From contig JAJTXY010000003.1 of NCBI GenBank assembly GCA_021463865.1, positions 242,087-306,086 of the forward strand: a stretch of DNA of 64,000 nucleotides, given 5' to 3'. This document shows, piece after piece, positions 36,901-43,937 of this stretch. This DNA is from Anaerolineae bacterium (GTDB taxonomy: Bacteria > Chloroflexota > Anaerolineae > Aggregatilineales > J027). Within the stretch, counting starts at the first letter, position 1; each line of letters begins with the position of its first letter. A model generated the notes under the pieces. It saw only the letters and a program-made list of their open reading frames with translations, did no database searches and had not been told where the DNA came from. Position numbers and translations under genes: made by a program.

Positions 36901-38921
36901 TTGGCCCGTTTTTCGGTCTCGTCTACTGTGCGATACTGCTCGGTAGCTTGGGCAACGAGGTCAGCAACTTCACGCAGCAGCGAAAGTTCATATTCAGACC
37001 ATTCACGCTCTCGATCTTCGAGGACGAGAATATTGCCAATCGTTTCGCCACGCAAGGTGATGGGTTGGAGGGCATAACTTTGTCCATCGCCAGCTTGTAC
37101 GGACTCAGTGAGAACAGTGTCAGAGTCTAAGGGTTTGGTTTCTTCCAAATTGTACTTAAAACCAACGGCGTCGCCACGTGCGACACTGGCAAGATACCCT
37201 TCCCAGTTTTGGCGGGTCAGGCGGCGGTTAATATCGTCAGCGCGGCTCACCGCAGCACGGGTTTCTTCCAATGCGCGAGTCGCACGCAAAATACCAGCCA
37301 ATTGCGTCGCCATGGCCCCGAAGGCGGGCAGATTTTCAGTAGTGAATGTGCCTTCCACTTCCGACTGCATGTCGAGTACACCCAAAATATCGCCTGCAAT
37401 AATGAGCGGGATAGCGGTTTCAGATCGGGTGAGGGGTAGCAATGGGTTGGGTTTGTGGTCAGGATTGTTACGGGTATCCGTCACGACCACTGGTTGTTCG
37501 GTAGCGACGGCGCGTGCCACCAGTGATGTCTCGTTCATATCGAGTTGATGCCGCCGCGCCAGCAATTGCTCACCAGCTTCTCCCGTGCCAGCCCGCAGAA
37601 TGGCAAACCGCTTGGCTTCGTCTAACAAATACACTTGCACATAATACAAGTCGAAACTGTCACGGATAAAGTTTACGATGCTGGGCAAGAAGTCCTCACG
37701 GCCATAGAGGCTAGTCGCCAAACGACCAACTTCCAACGTAGTGGCGATGTCTTTAGTGCGTTCGGTCACGCGGGCTTCCAATGAACCAATCAAGCCTTCA
37801 AGCTGGTCGGCCATTTGGTCAAAGGTACGTCCCAACATCCCGACTTCGTTTCGTTGGGACATCCGAGAACGTTGGCTCAGTTGACCAGAGGCCAAGCGGC
37901 TGGCAACACCTGTCAAGTAACTGATGGGGCGGGATAATCGCGTCGCCAAAAAGAATCCTGTGCCCGCGGCGATCAAGGTGGCCGCCACCCCGATCAAAAT
38001 CGAGGTATTCCGCGACTCACGCGAAGCCTGCAACGCTTCTTCAATGTCCTGCTCCGCCAGCAAACCCGCCTGTAATTCTGGAATCCAGCGGTAAACACCA
38101 AATACATCAATATTGCGGTAGTTTGAATACTGGCCTGAGCCGTTGCTTTGTTGAAGGGCTTGGTCAATACCTTCGCTGCGATAGGCACGTGTACGCTCAA
38201 ATCCTTCAAAACGGCTATCGGTTAGAAGGAAGTTATTTTCGAGACTGACCAGATACGTTTCACCCGTATCCCCCAGACCACCGCGCTCCGTCATAATCTC
38301 GTTCAGTGTGTCAAGATTGAGCGGGGCGGCCATCACACCGACAAATTCGCCAGCATTGTTGATCAACTGGACTGTTTCATACATCGTCAACTCCCCACTC
38401 CCGATTTCATAATAGGGGGGTTGGATGTAGTTTACATTGGTGATGCTACCCTGATAATACGGTTGCAGCGTCAGCACTTTGCCGATTTGCGTGTCATCCG
38501 AGGCGGCTACGATGCGGCCATCTGGAGTGTAAAGAATAAATTCCCGAAAATGGTCGGAAATATTTTTCTCAGCCAACAAAGCATCATTTAGGGCGGCTTG
38601 TAATTCGGGGCTATCGTCGGGGGCGGCTAATAATTGAAGTATGTTTTGGTTCCGTACCGGATCACCAATCACGGATTCAAGTTCATTCTGTCCATCGCCC
38701 AGCCACCGTTGCAGTTCTTGTTCCTTCAATGTCGCAACCGATTCAAGCTGACTCAAGATCTGGTCTTCGGCTTGGTTGTTCGCTTGCTGAATCAAGATAG
38801 CGCTGATGATTACGATGGGCAGCACCGCCAACGAGATAAAAGAAAGCACTAGACTCCAACGCAACTGTCGCCAGAGTGGGAGCCTATCTTGGGTCTCTGT
38901 TGGAGTACGCATTGCTTTCAT
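30987..38921 (-). CDS. Giant multi-GAF/PAS transmembrane sensor histidine kinase
   Basis: 2644 residues. Order: membrane helix (about 25-48), extracytoplasmic dCache-like sensor, second helix (about 303-322), HAMP (about 325-378), then about ten GAF domains (the second and fifth degenerate) with two PAS domains mid-protein and a third before the last GAF, then HisKA (phospho-acceptor His2419 in SMSHELRTPLN) and HATPase_c (N box VNNLLSNAAKF, DTGMGI, GGTGLGL) at the C-terminus. Six GAF domains contain the near-identical phrase PNPLLP.T.SE, so they arose by internal duplication. No receiver domain is present. It is the last gene of an operon headed by an RbsB-like lipoprotein. Confidence 0.9.
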   Translation of the reverse strand: MKAMRTPTETQDRLPLWRQLRWSLVLSFISLAVLPIVIISAILIQQANNQAEDQILSQLESVATLKEQELQRWLGDGQNELESVIGDPVRNQNILQLLAAPDDSPELQAALNDALLAEKNISDHFREFILYTPDGRIVAASDDTQIGKVLTLQPYYQGSITNVNYIQPPYYEIGSGELTMYETVQLINNAGEFVGVMAAPLNLDTLNEIMTERGGLGDTGETYLVSLENNFLLTDSRFEGFERTRAYRSEGIDQALQQSNGSGQYSNYRNIDVFGVYRWIPELQAGLLAEQDIEEALQASRESRNTSILIGVAATLIAAGTGFFLATRLSRPISYLTGVASRLASGQLSQRSRMSQRNEVGMLGRTFDQMADQLEGLIGSLEARVTERTKDIATTLEVGRLATSLYGREDFLPSIVNFIRDSFDLYYVQVYLLDEAKRFAILRAGTGEAGEQLLARRHQLDMNETSLVARAVATEQPVVVTDTRNNPDHKPNPLLPLTRSETAIPLIIAGDILGVLDMQSEVEGTFTTENLPAFGAMATQLAGILRATRALEETRAAVSRADDINRRLTRQNWEGYLASVARGDAVGFKYNLEETKPLDSDTVLTESVQAGDGQSYALQPITLRGETIGNILVLEDREREWSEYELSLLREVADLVAQATEQYRTVDETEKRANELAIVAQVSATAASIQDLDSLLHTVAELTKNEFRLYHAHIYLLSPDQSFLVLAAGAGEPGKVMKASGHRIPLKQEFSLVARAARTRRGVVSNNVADAPDFLPNPLLPATKSELALPMVAGDVVIGVLDVQDSVINRFTDEDVRVLTTLGDQLAVAINNVRQFEATQRRLKDAQAVNIINEFLRSTLNDEEALENVLRVMIEILGSDNSLYSAYNRERRLWQGVVGAGTGMTTQLAKSFQDPAESYPHGLEAIETRKVVTVNNARTYPNFPATILETLGVKSVMVIPLVIGNAAIGVIFLNYNTNLHFFTNEEVLLAENIANQLSLSLERREAEAQNQLIYDTGRALIASRSVQELLEAFARPILKNHPGSSSLLYFDSKNPQFLDLMASFSNSEQLTALPIGARLSLADLGASTTNTNATQLISDITDPNFGFAPDYIEALKSLNTHAYASIPLISGQRSIGIILLAWPEYHSFSQQEILYYDVFQSQLSALVEVRRLFEETQRTARQLNTVLGAVPVILFSYDQNGILTLYEGSGVQQQGFAPGQLVGTSVFDLYKDNPTAVEAVQRSLQGEAFVATIAAGDTIFETRYAPIYDEQGALAGTIGLAIDTTERERLLLEIERNATLLRSVLDTTPDWIFVKDRQYRFLLVNEGFAKDQGKTIEEVTGNDDAGIGVPEELIYGNPDKGIRGFRADDDYVLTTGQAVHNPYDVVIFADGTTHIMDTQKLPLLDENNQPFAVLGFSRDITQRIRTQQREQLASELGQQLAALLSTEDLFTQTVTSLSEMLGYYHVHIYTYEPDTDSLVVVEGLGEAGAFMKSERHRIGMDAERSLVARSARALEPIIVNDVHEDPNFLPNPLLPHTQSEVAIPLYQGQSLIGVLDVQHNQPNAFSPEEVATLLIIANQLSVSISNVRQFERAEKRGNELEVVSDLSAIATTILDQTELLQTVADLTKESFDLYHAHVYLLDDDRQYLQLAAGAGEVGRLMVTERRRIALQHPHSLVALAARSAEGVISNDVTGSADFLPNPLLPDTRSEMAIPMMVAGEVIGVLDVQSAEINRFSNEDLNIQTALASQLAVAVTNARAFEERRRAEASLAKRAAEIEAVAQVGIAASTILDVNQLLSTVSNLAKQRFNLYHAHIYLLEEAGQNLVLAAGAGEVGKRMVAEGRTISLNQSTSLVARAARSAEAVIANDVILNEDFLPNPLLPDTRSEMALPMIVGGQVIGVLDVQSDQLDYFSPDDVQVQSTLASQLAVAVANARAFQSADERAKELALVNELGVGITSILDPEQLITQVAEEMARSFDLYHIHIFVADEMGQELTLAATHGRTTSQYTREGYKIRLDEEMSLVTRAAIERRSMIANNVREEPYFLSSPFLPETRSEICLPMIVGDQLIGVIDIQSDVLNRFKDQDVLILATLASQIATAISNARAFQNVEAARAEVSRIFNLSADMIGSAGFDGYFHSLNPAWTRTLGWSTEELFSKPFIEFVHPEDRERTQDGYTSELERGTPTISFENRYQCKDGSYKWISWNAIPILDEQTTYFVARDVTEQKVAERRERLANELGQQLSALLQEEALLKETVEQLTQAFGYYHTQIYLVDEEGKRLVLREGVGRAGEIMKQQQHSIPLRAERSLVARAGRTMQPVVAEDVALDPNYLPNPLLPYTRAEVAIPVFAGDRLMGVLDVQHNTPGFFDPGQVRTLLVVASQLAVALSNAQLYAEQLRATEQLRELDRLKNEFLASMSHELRTPLNSIIGYAEVILDGLDGPLNDEMEEDVHSIHQSGKLLLSLINDILDLAKIEAGQMELEYEPVDIPSFLAKAVESSQILVKDKPVEMRSEVTSEVRELDQFEADPIRLQQIVNNLLSNAAKFTEQGSITAKARLENGSVIISVADTGMGIAQDKLNIIFERFRQADQSSTRRAGGTGLGLAITRQLIGMHGGDIWVESEIGKGTTFSFSIPLERRKEPAGD

Positions 38922-39061
38922 AGGTTTACTTCTTTCCCATTTTGATGACTGTAACGCTGCAAGTGGCTATATATTTCATTGATAAAGGGATTATAGTCAA
39001 CCGGAACTTTATATGGGTCACCTCTATGACGGCGGCTATTGGAATCCATTCGTTTAAACAT
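38918..39061 (-). CDS. 47-residue ORF wedged between two sensor genes
   Basis: Encodes 47 residues rich in Arg, Asp, Tyr and Asn (core RGDPYKVPVDYNPF). GGAG lies seven bases before the ATG. The start overlaps the stop of the upstream HAMP-GAF gene by eight bases (ATGTTTAA) and its stop overlaps the giant kinase start by four (ATGA). This exact fit is hard to explain unless it is translated, at least to couple the two flanking genes. No known family; no membrane segment. Confidence 0.6.
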   Translation of the reverse strand: MFKRMDSNSRRHRGDPYKVPVDYNPFINEIYSHLQRYSHQNGKEVNL

Positions 39062-40589
39062 TTTCTCGCTCCGCCATCCCATAAGCTTCACCGTCCTCAG
39101 ATAACGAAATGTTTTCGGGTAGGCGAAGTTCGATTGCTGTATGTGGAACCCGCAAGGCTTTACCAAGCTCACGAATCGTGGATTGCAAAATTTCGTCTAT
39201 GCTCACAGCGGCCTGAATCTTCTGCGTGATATTACCAATCGTACGCTCACGGCGACTGGTACGCTCGGCTACCTCGTACAAGGTCGCATTATTCAAAGCA
39301 ATCGCCACTTGTGTCGCTAGAATTTCCATTAATGATAATGTTTCAGGCGAAAAGTGGTCAAATTCATCACTTTGAACGTCCAGCACACCCAGTAGACGAC
39401 CACGTGCGATCAGCGGCACAGCCAATTCCGAACGAGTATTGGGGAGTAAGGGGTGAGGCAAAAAGTCCGCCGTTTCCGTCACATTATTGACCACTACCCC
39501 TGCACGAGTTCTCGACGCGCGGGCCACGATACTGCGAAGATTATTGATACTAATGACACGGCCTTCGGTGACCATCTGGCGACCCACATGACCTGCCCCC
39601 GCCGTTAAAACAAGCGCTTCATCTTTGGCATCATAGAGGAAAATATGGGCATGATAGAGGTCAAAACGCTCCTTAATCATGTCCGTCACATCTTGCAGCA
39701 ACCGATCTACTTCAAGGATCGTACCAACTTGGGTGTTTACAGCAAATACGGCTTCTAGTTCGCGGGTACGGGCTTGGACACGCTCCTCAAGAGACGAAAA
39801 TGATCTTTGTAGCTGCTCGGTCATGCTATTGAACGACTGCGCCAAGTTGCTCAATTCATCCCTGCCACTCACGTTGGCCCGCTTAGAAAAATCGCCTGCC
39901 TGAATCTCACGGGTGGTGGCAATGAGATTTGCCAAAGGACGAGTTACACTGAGGGTCGTGATAATCGAAACAATCAGGGCAATAAGGACCCCAACCACTG
40001 AGATAGCGATCACGAAAGTGCGGAACTGATTTTGGGTATCGGTGGACTGTTGAATGGCTTCCGTCACGTCGGTTGAAACATTGCTTCCCAACTCATCAAC
40101 ATCGGCGAGAAAACGACGCTCTACCGATGCCAAATCGGTATGGCGGATACTTTGGGCACGTGTCCACTCACTCGCTCGAACTCGAGCAATCACCTCGTCC
40201 ACATAGGACAATAATTCAGTCCCCAACCCCCCAATAGATTGGGTCAGTTGGGTATTTTCTTCTTGGGTACTGCTGCTCGTGCCTAATGTCTCAGCTTGGA
40301 TGTTTGCCAAACGTGCCTCAAAATCACTGCGGTTGGCCGCTAAATTGGTATCAATCAGGCTGGATTGGCGGGTTAACAACAAGCGGTCAATCGTCGAGGC
40401 CATACTCAACCAACTGACACGCAGATTGTTGGCTTGATTAATGTCATTCGAGCCATTTTGAATGTCATTTACTGTGCTTTCAGCGGATTGAGTAAAAAGC
40501 AGGGCAATCGCACCTGTAACGAGCAGCAGCAGTACGAGTAATGTGAAAATCAGAGCGATACGCTGCCTAATTGAAAATCGGAATCGCAT
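39054..40589 (-). CDS. Membrane HAMP-GAF sensory protein without a kinase domain
   Basis: 511 residues: helix 1 (about 9-32), an extracytoplasmic four-helix-bundle-like sensor, helix 2 (about 191-213), HAMP (about 214-266), a coiled coil, a GAF domain (about 285-430) with the same HPLLPNTRSELAVPL phrase as the giant kinase, and a C-terminal helical segment resembling the beginning of another GAF. No HisKA, HATPase, GGDEF or methyl-accepting domain is present, so it must act through a partner, most simply the kinase encoded next. GGGAGG precedes the ATG. Confidence 0.88.
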   Translation of the reverse strand: MRFRFSIRQRIALIFTLLVLLLLVTGAIALLFTQSAESTVNDIQNGSNDINQANNLRVSWLSMASTIDRLLLTRQSSLIDTNLAANRSDFEARLANIQAETLGTSSSTQEENTQLTQSIGGLGTELLSYVDEVIARVRASEWTRAQSIRHTDLASVERRFLADVDELGSNVSTDVTEAIQQSTDTQNQFRTFVIAISVVGVLIALIVSIITTLSVTRPLANLIATTREIQAGDFSKRANVSGRDELSNLAQSFNSMTEQLQRSFSSLEERVQARTRELEAVFAVNTQVGTILEVDRLLQDVTDMIKERFDLYHAHIFLYDAKDEALVLTAGAGHVGRQMVTEGRVISINNLRSIVARASRTRAGVVVNNVTETADFLPHPLLPNTRSELAVPLIARGRLLGVLDVQSDEFDHFSPETLSLMEILATQVAIALNNATLYEVAERTSRRERTIGNITQKIQAAVSIDEILQSTIRELGKALRVPHTAIELRLPENISLSEDGEAYGMAERENV

Positions 40590-40633
40590 TACTGCCTCCC
40601 AATAAAATGAATTGCACTGCTTTATAGAATCCC

Positions 40634-41593
40634 CTAGCGACTAATCACCGCTAGATCAACCGGGATATAACTTTCAACAGTCTCACCCTTTAGTACCTTG
40701 TCGGCGGTCTCGACCCCAATACGGCCCATTTCAGCAGGTTGCTGGGCAATGGTTGCCAAAAGATCTCCTGCGTCAATCGCCTCAATCGCACCTTCAGTTC
40801 CGTCAAAGCCCACAAATTTAATATCGGCAGCGCGACCTGCTTCTTTGGCGGCATCAATCGCACCTAAAATCATCTCATCATTGTGGGCAAACACCCCTGT
40901 AATATCCGGGTTATCGGCTAAGATTTGGGCAAAGACGGTTTGGCCTTCCTCTCGGCTGAAATTGGCGGTCTGCTGCACAATAACATTAATGTCGGCATAG
41001 GTGGCGATTTTATCATTAAACCCACTGCCGCGATCTTGGGCCGCTGAGGTGCCTTCAATCCCTTGCAACTCGACAACATTACCCGCGCTGTTAATATTGG
41101 TCGCCAAATATTCAGCGGCCATCGAGCCACCAGCCACATTATCGGAGGCGATGTGGGCAACGACATCTCCACCGGAAGCACTGCGGTCAATTGTGAAAAC
41201 CGGAATACCCGCAGCGTTGGCCGCTTGAATGGCAGGAACAATGCCATCCCCATCCACTGGATTAATGAGCAGCGCATTGACGGGTTGAGCGATTAAGTTT
41301 TGTACCTGTGTGATCTGGGTGGCAACATCATTCTTGGCGTCTTCCACCACGAGAGTGATGCCGAGGCGGGTTGCGGCGCTTTGAGCACCTTCTTGTACTG
41401 AGACAAAAAACGGGTTACTTAAATCGGAGAGCAAAAGCCCTACCGTAAAGGTTTCCGGCGTCGCGTTATTAGAATCCGAGGAATCATCGTCTTTGTCGTC
41501 ATCATTGCAGCCTGTAACAGCAAGCAGCAGGAGTAGGAGAATCAACACAAGTGAACCGAGCTTACTAAACTTGGGTCTCAAAAACTCGGGCAT
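40634..41593 (-). CDS. RbsB-like sugar-binding lipoprotein
   Basis: 319 residues from the ATG at 41593, which has AAGGAGGGG five bases upstream. Lipoprotein signal ending AVTGC, an Asp-rich linker, then a periplasmic-binding fold of the ribose/galactose type (GLLLSDLSNPFF, INPVDGDGIVPAIQAANAAGIPVFTID, HNDEMILGAIDAAKEAG, KFVGFDG). No permease or ATPase gene is nearby; the downstream genes are sensory. It probably binds a sugar-like ligand and presents it to the sensor proteins. Confidence 0.9.
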   Translation of the reverse strand: MPEFLRPKFSKLGSLVLILLLLLLAVTGCNDDDKDDDSSDSNNATPETFTVGLLLSDLSNPFFVSVQEGAQSAATRLGITLVVEDAKNDVATQITQVQNLIAQPVNALLINPVDGDGIVPAIQAANAAGIPVFTIDRSASGGDVVAHIASDNVAGGSMAAEYLATNINSAGNVVELQGIEGTSAAQDRGSGFNDKIATYADINVIVQQTANFSREEGQTVFAQILADNPDITGVFAHNDEMILGAIDAAKEAGRAADIKFVGFDGTEGAIEAIDAGDLLATIAQQPAEMGRIGVETADKVLKGETVESYIPVDLAVISR

Positions 41594-41924
41594 GAATCCC
41601 CTCCTTATAGTTATGGTCACACAAACGAAGAAAATTGATGAGGCATATTCACTATATTTTACACTTTTTACTCGGACTCAATTTAGCCGTCTCGCCTAAA
41701 AATGAGTGACGAATGACTACTTTTTGTCAGTTCTAATGAACTGCGATTGTAAGCCCCTTATAATAATAATCAAAAGGAAACCCTTAAGAAACTATTATAT
41801 AAACGACTGGATTCAATGGAACGCTAACTTTATTTTATGCAAAGTTGTCAATCTGTGTCAAGTTGTGAGGAGGTTTTAGAATTGTTCAGAAACCGTTATA
41901 CCCCCTGTTGAACTTGCCTTGTTG
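41594..41924 (-). promoter_or_regulatory. Regulatory region of the sensory operon
   Basis: About 330 bases without a gene. On the minus strand two TTGACA boxes stand in tandem four bases apart (41846-41851 and 41856-41861). The outer one is 18 bases from TAAAAT (41832-41837), a good promoter. A perfect inverted repeat CAGTTC-TAAT-GAACTG lies downstream at 41728-41743, inside the presumed leader, and could be an operator. Confidence 0.5.
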
Positions 41925-42476
41925 CTAATGATTCTTGCTGTCCTGTTCGGGCATCACCTTAGCATCTGCCGAAACGGTAGAACTCGACTGTTTTTTTGCA
42001 TCTTCCTCAATCATTTTAAGGAGGGATAAGGTTGCCATTGCAAAACTCCGACTGCGTTTGCTGATAATTCCCACACATTGCCCTTGGGCGGTTACAACCA
42101 AAAGTTGGCCGGGGCTTTCTTCCGCCTGTTGTAAGGCGACTGCTGTCGTTATGGTGGTTTTATCAACAACCCGGCTGTGAATGACACCGGGGTTAAGTTG
42201 CCAACTATCCGATTGCCGCAAGGCCTCTGGCAAATCGGCAAGGCAGGTATCCATCGTAATTTCTGATTGGTTCAGTAGATCACGGAGTTGTTCAAATGGA
42301 ATGGCTGCAAATCGAAGGCCTTCATGTTCAATGACCAACCACCACCACTCACGGGGTGTGCCCCAACGAGTTGCGCCACGACTCCATTCATATAGGGCAT
42401 GGCGGACTGTTTGGTGAGCCGCTACCAAAATGTAGGCATTACCATCAGCATAAAGCCGATCCTCTGAGATGGGCAT
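41925..42476 (-). CDS. Cytosolic protein of unknown function with possible CBS-like C-terminus
   Basis: 183 residues from an ATG at 42476 with GAGG nine bases upstream. The N-terminal half is Trp-rich (EWWWLVIEH); the region LLVVTAQGQCVGIISKRSR resembles the closing strand of a CBS domain. No membrane segment. It is divergent from the gene at 42648. Family not recognised. Confidence 0.6.
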   Translation of the reverse strand: MPISEDRLYADGNAYILVAAHQTVRHALYEWSRGATRWGTPREWWWLVIEHEGLRFAAIPFEQLRDLLNQSEITMDTCLADLPEALRQSDSWQLNPGVIHSRVVDKTTITTAVALQQAEESPGQLLVVTAQGQCVGIISKRSRSFAMATLSLLKMIEEDAKKQSSSTVSADAKVMPEQDSKNH

Positions 42477-42647
42477 GTCGTTGTACCTCGATTTTTGGGT
42501 AATTCCTAAAGCCATAATAACATGCTGCCTTCAGTTCGCCAACTCCATGAATAAATTATAAATTTATTGTGAATTAATTTTAAATATATTCTTCTCCGTG
42601 TTATGATGAAACTAGTATCAAGTTTGCGGCGTTCAAGGGACGAGGTT

Positions 42648-43298
42648 ATGAATACCATTGTGGATAATTCACAGAATGCAGTGGTCAAAGCGCGGGGGTT
42701 TATTACCGAAACCCGCTCAAAAATGGAGCAACTGGTCTTGGACTTTGCCGATGGCAAGTTGAACCGCGAACAATTCCATGTCATCTATGAACGCTATCAA
42801 TCGCAAATCAATGGCGTAAAACTGCTACTAGCCGAGGCTGATCCTACTAGCTGGACAGAAATCTTGGATAGCGAAAAAACGCAGATGATTCGCAAGCGTC
42901 TGCAAGCCAAAGCCGTTGGCATGATTATTTATCATAACCGCACAAGTGCTTGTATCGAGACATTGGGTGAAATCACCGCCGAACGTGCCAAAGTCAAAGC
43001 GCTGCTGGAAAAATTGATTGACCAAATTAAGAAAAAGACATTCAATCAAAATCAAGACTATCCAATCATGGTAGTAGAGGTCGCAGCTAAGTGCTGGATA
43101 TTCATCGCACGCGGTCAAATTGCCACCATTGTCACTGAATTTAATGGCGAACCAACCACTGACCAAGAAGATACCCTCATTGCTTTGCTGCATGATTTTG
43201 AGCGGGCCAACGCTGAAACCTTGAAACGTAATGAAACACGGGCAGACCATTTGGCAATGCCCTTCCAAGTATTTGTGCAGCGTGCCAGAAAAGGGTAG
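42648..43298 (+). CDS. Helical cytosolic protein of unknown function
   Basis: 216 residues from an ATG at 42648 with AAGGGA about seven bases upstream. The first half is helical with charged heptads; a hydrophobic strand (YPIMVVEVAAKCWIFIARG) follows. No signal peptide. The lipoprotein gene starts 39 bases later, so the two are probably co-transcribed. No family recognised. Confidence 0.65.
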   Translation: MNTIVDNSQNAVVKARGFITETRSKMEQLVLDFADGKLNREQFHVIYERYQSQINGVKLLLAEADPTSWTEILDSEKTQMIRKRLQAKAVGMIIYHNRTSACIETLGEITAERAKVKALLEKLIDQIKKKTFNQNQDYPIMVVEVAAKCWIFIARGQIATIVTEFNGEPTTDQEDTLIALLHDFERANAETLKRNETRADHLAMPFQVFVQRARKG

Positions 43299-43337
43299 GA
43301 TGGTAGCGTTAATTTTGTGTGAAACAAAGGGTCACGC

Positions 43338-43934
43338 ATGGATTCCAAACGCTATTATCCTCTTTTATGGCTTGTTCTCTTGGTGGTGGCCTCCTTCATT
43401 TTGAGCGCCTGTGGGGAAGACAAAAACGATAACAAACCAGACGATTCCTCTGACAATGCGACCTCAGGGATTCCTGCTACTCCTACCTTTTGGCCCCAAC
43501 CCACCCGCACGGCTGTTGATCCCGGCCCCTATTTTTCACCGGGGAAGCCATTCCCAACGGAAGACCCCAATACCTACTCTGGCCCTGAGCAGGTGGGTAA
43601 ATTTCAGCGGACTTCAGTGAGTGGGCAAACGAATACAGCAGCCGGCGTTACTGGCATCTACACCGATTCGGACAACGCAACCATTATCCTGAATATTTAT
43701 TATGCGGTAGATAAACCAAGCGCGATGGCATTTGTGGAGCAGATGGGGACCAGTGCGCGGTTGACCACGCCCCCAGAATTTTTGCTCTTGGATGAGAACA
43801 CCAGTTATACGCTGTATGAACTGCCAGATGGGCGGGTTGTTTATGCGTGGACGCGCGAACAATGGATTTTTGTCGCAACTAGCACACAGGGTCGCCCATC
43901 TTTGGACACTTTTATGCGTGAATTTCCGTACTAG
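43338..43934 (+). CDS. Lipoprotein of unknown function
   Basis: 198 residues; signal peptide ending ILSAC, an Asp/Asn-rich linker, a Pro-rich stretch and a small C-terminal domain (about 90-198). AAAGGG precedes the ATG. Convergent with the CpaE-like gene, which ends three bases after its stop. Confidence 0.75.
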   Translation: MDSKRYYPLLWLVLLVVASFILSACGEDKNDNKPDDSSDNATSGIPATPTFWPQPTRTAVDPGPYFSPGKPFPTEDPNTYSGPEQVGKFQRTSVSGQTNTAAGVTGIYTDSDNATIILNIYYAVDKPSAMAFVEQMGTSARLTTPPEFLLLDENTSYTLYELPDGRVVYAWTREQWIFVATSTQGRPSLDTFMREFPY

Positions 43935-43937
43935 GCC

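Noticed and set aside
31231..37548. Many plus-strand open frames of 60-150 codons inside the giant kinase
   Set aside because: They repeat at the same place in each GAF unit and so are by-products of the duplicated domain, not genes.
30987..38921. Repeated sequence in the kinase gene as a possible CRISPR or DNA repeat array
   Set aside because: The repeats are about 170 codons long, diverged and in frame; they are duplicated protein domains. No CRISPR-like short spaced repeats were seen in the window.
42550..42568. AT-only inverted repeat AATAAAT-TATAA-ATTTATT between divergent genes
   Set aside because: In a very AT-rich promoter region such a repeat is likely by chance, and it lacks promoter elements at a useful distance.
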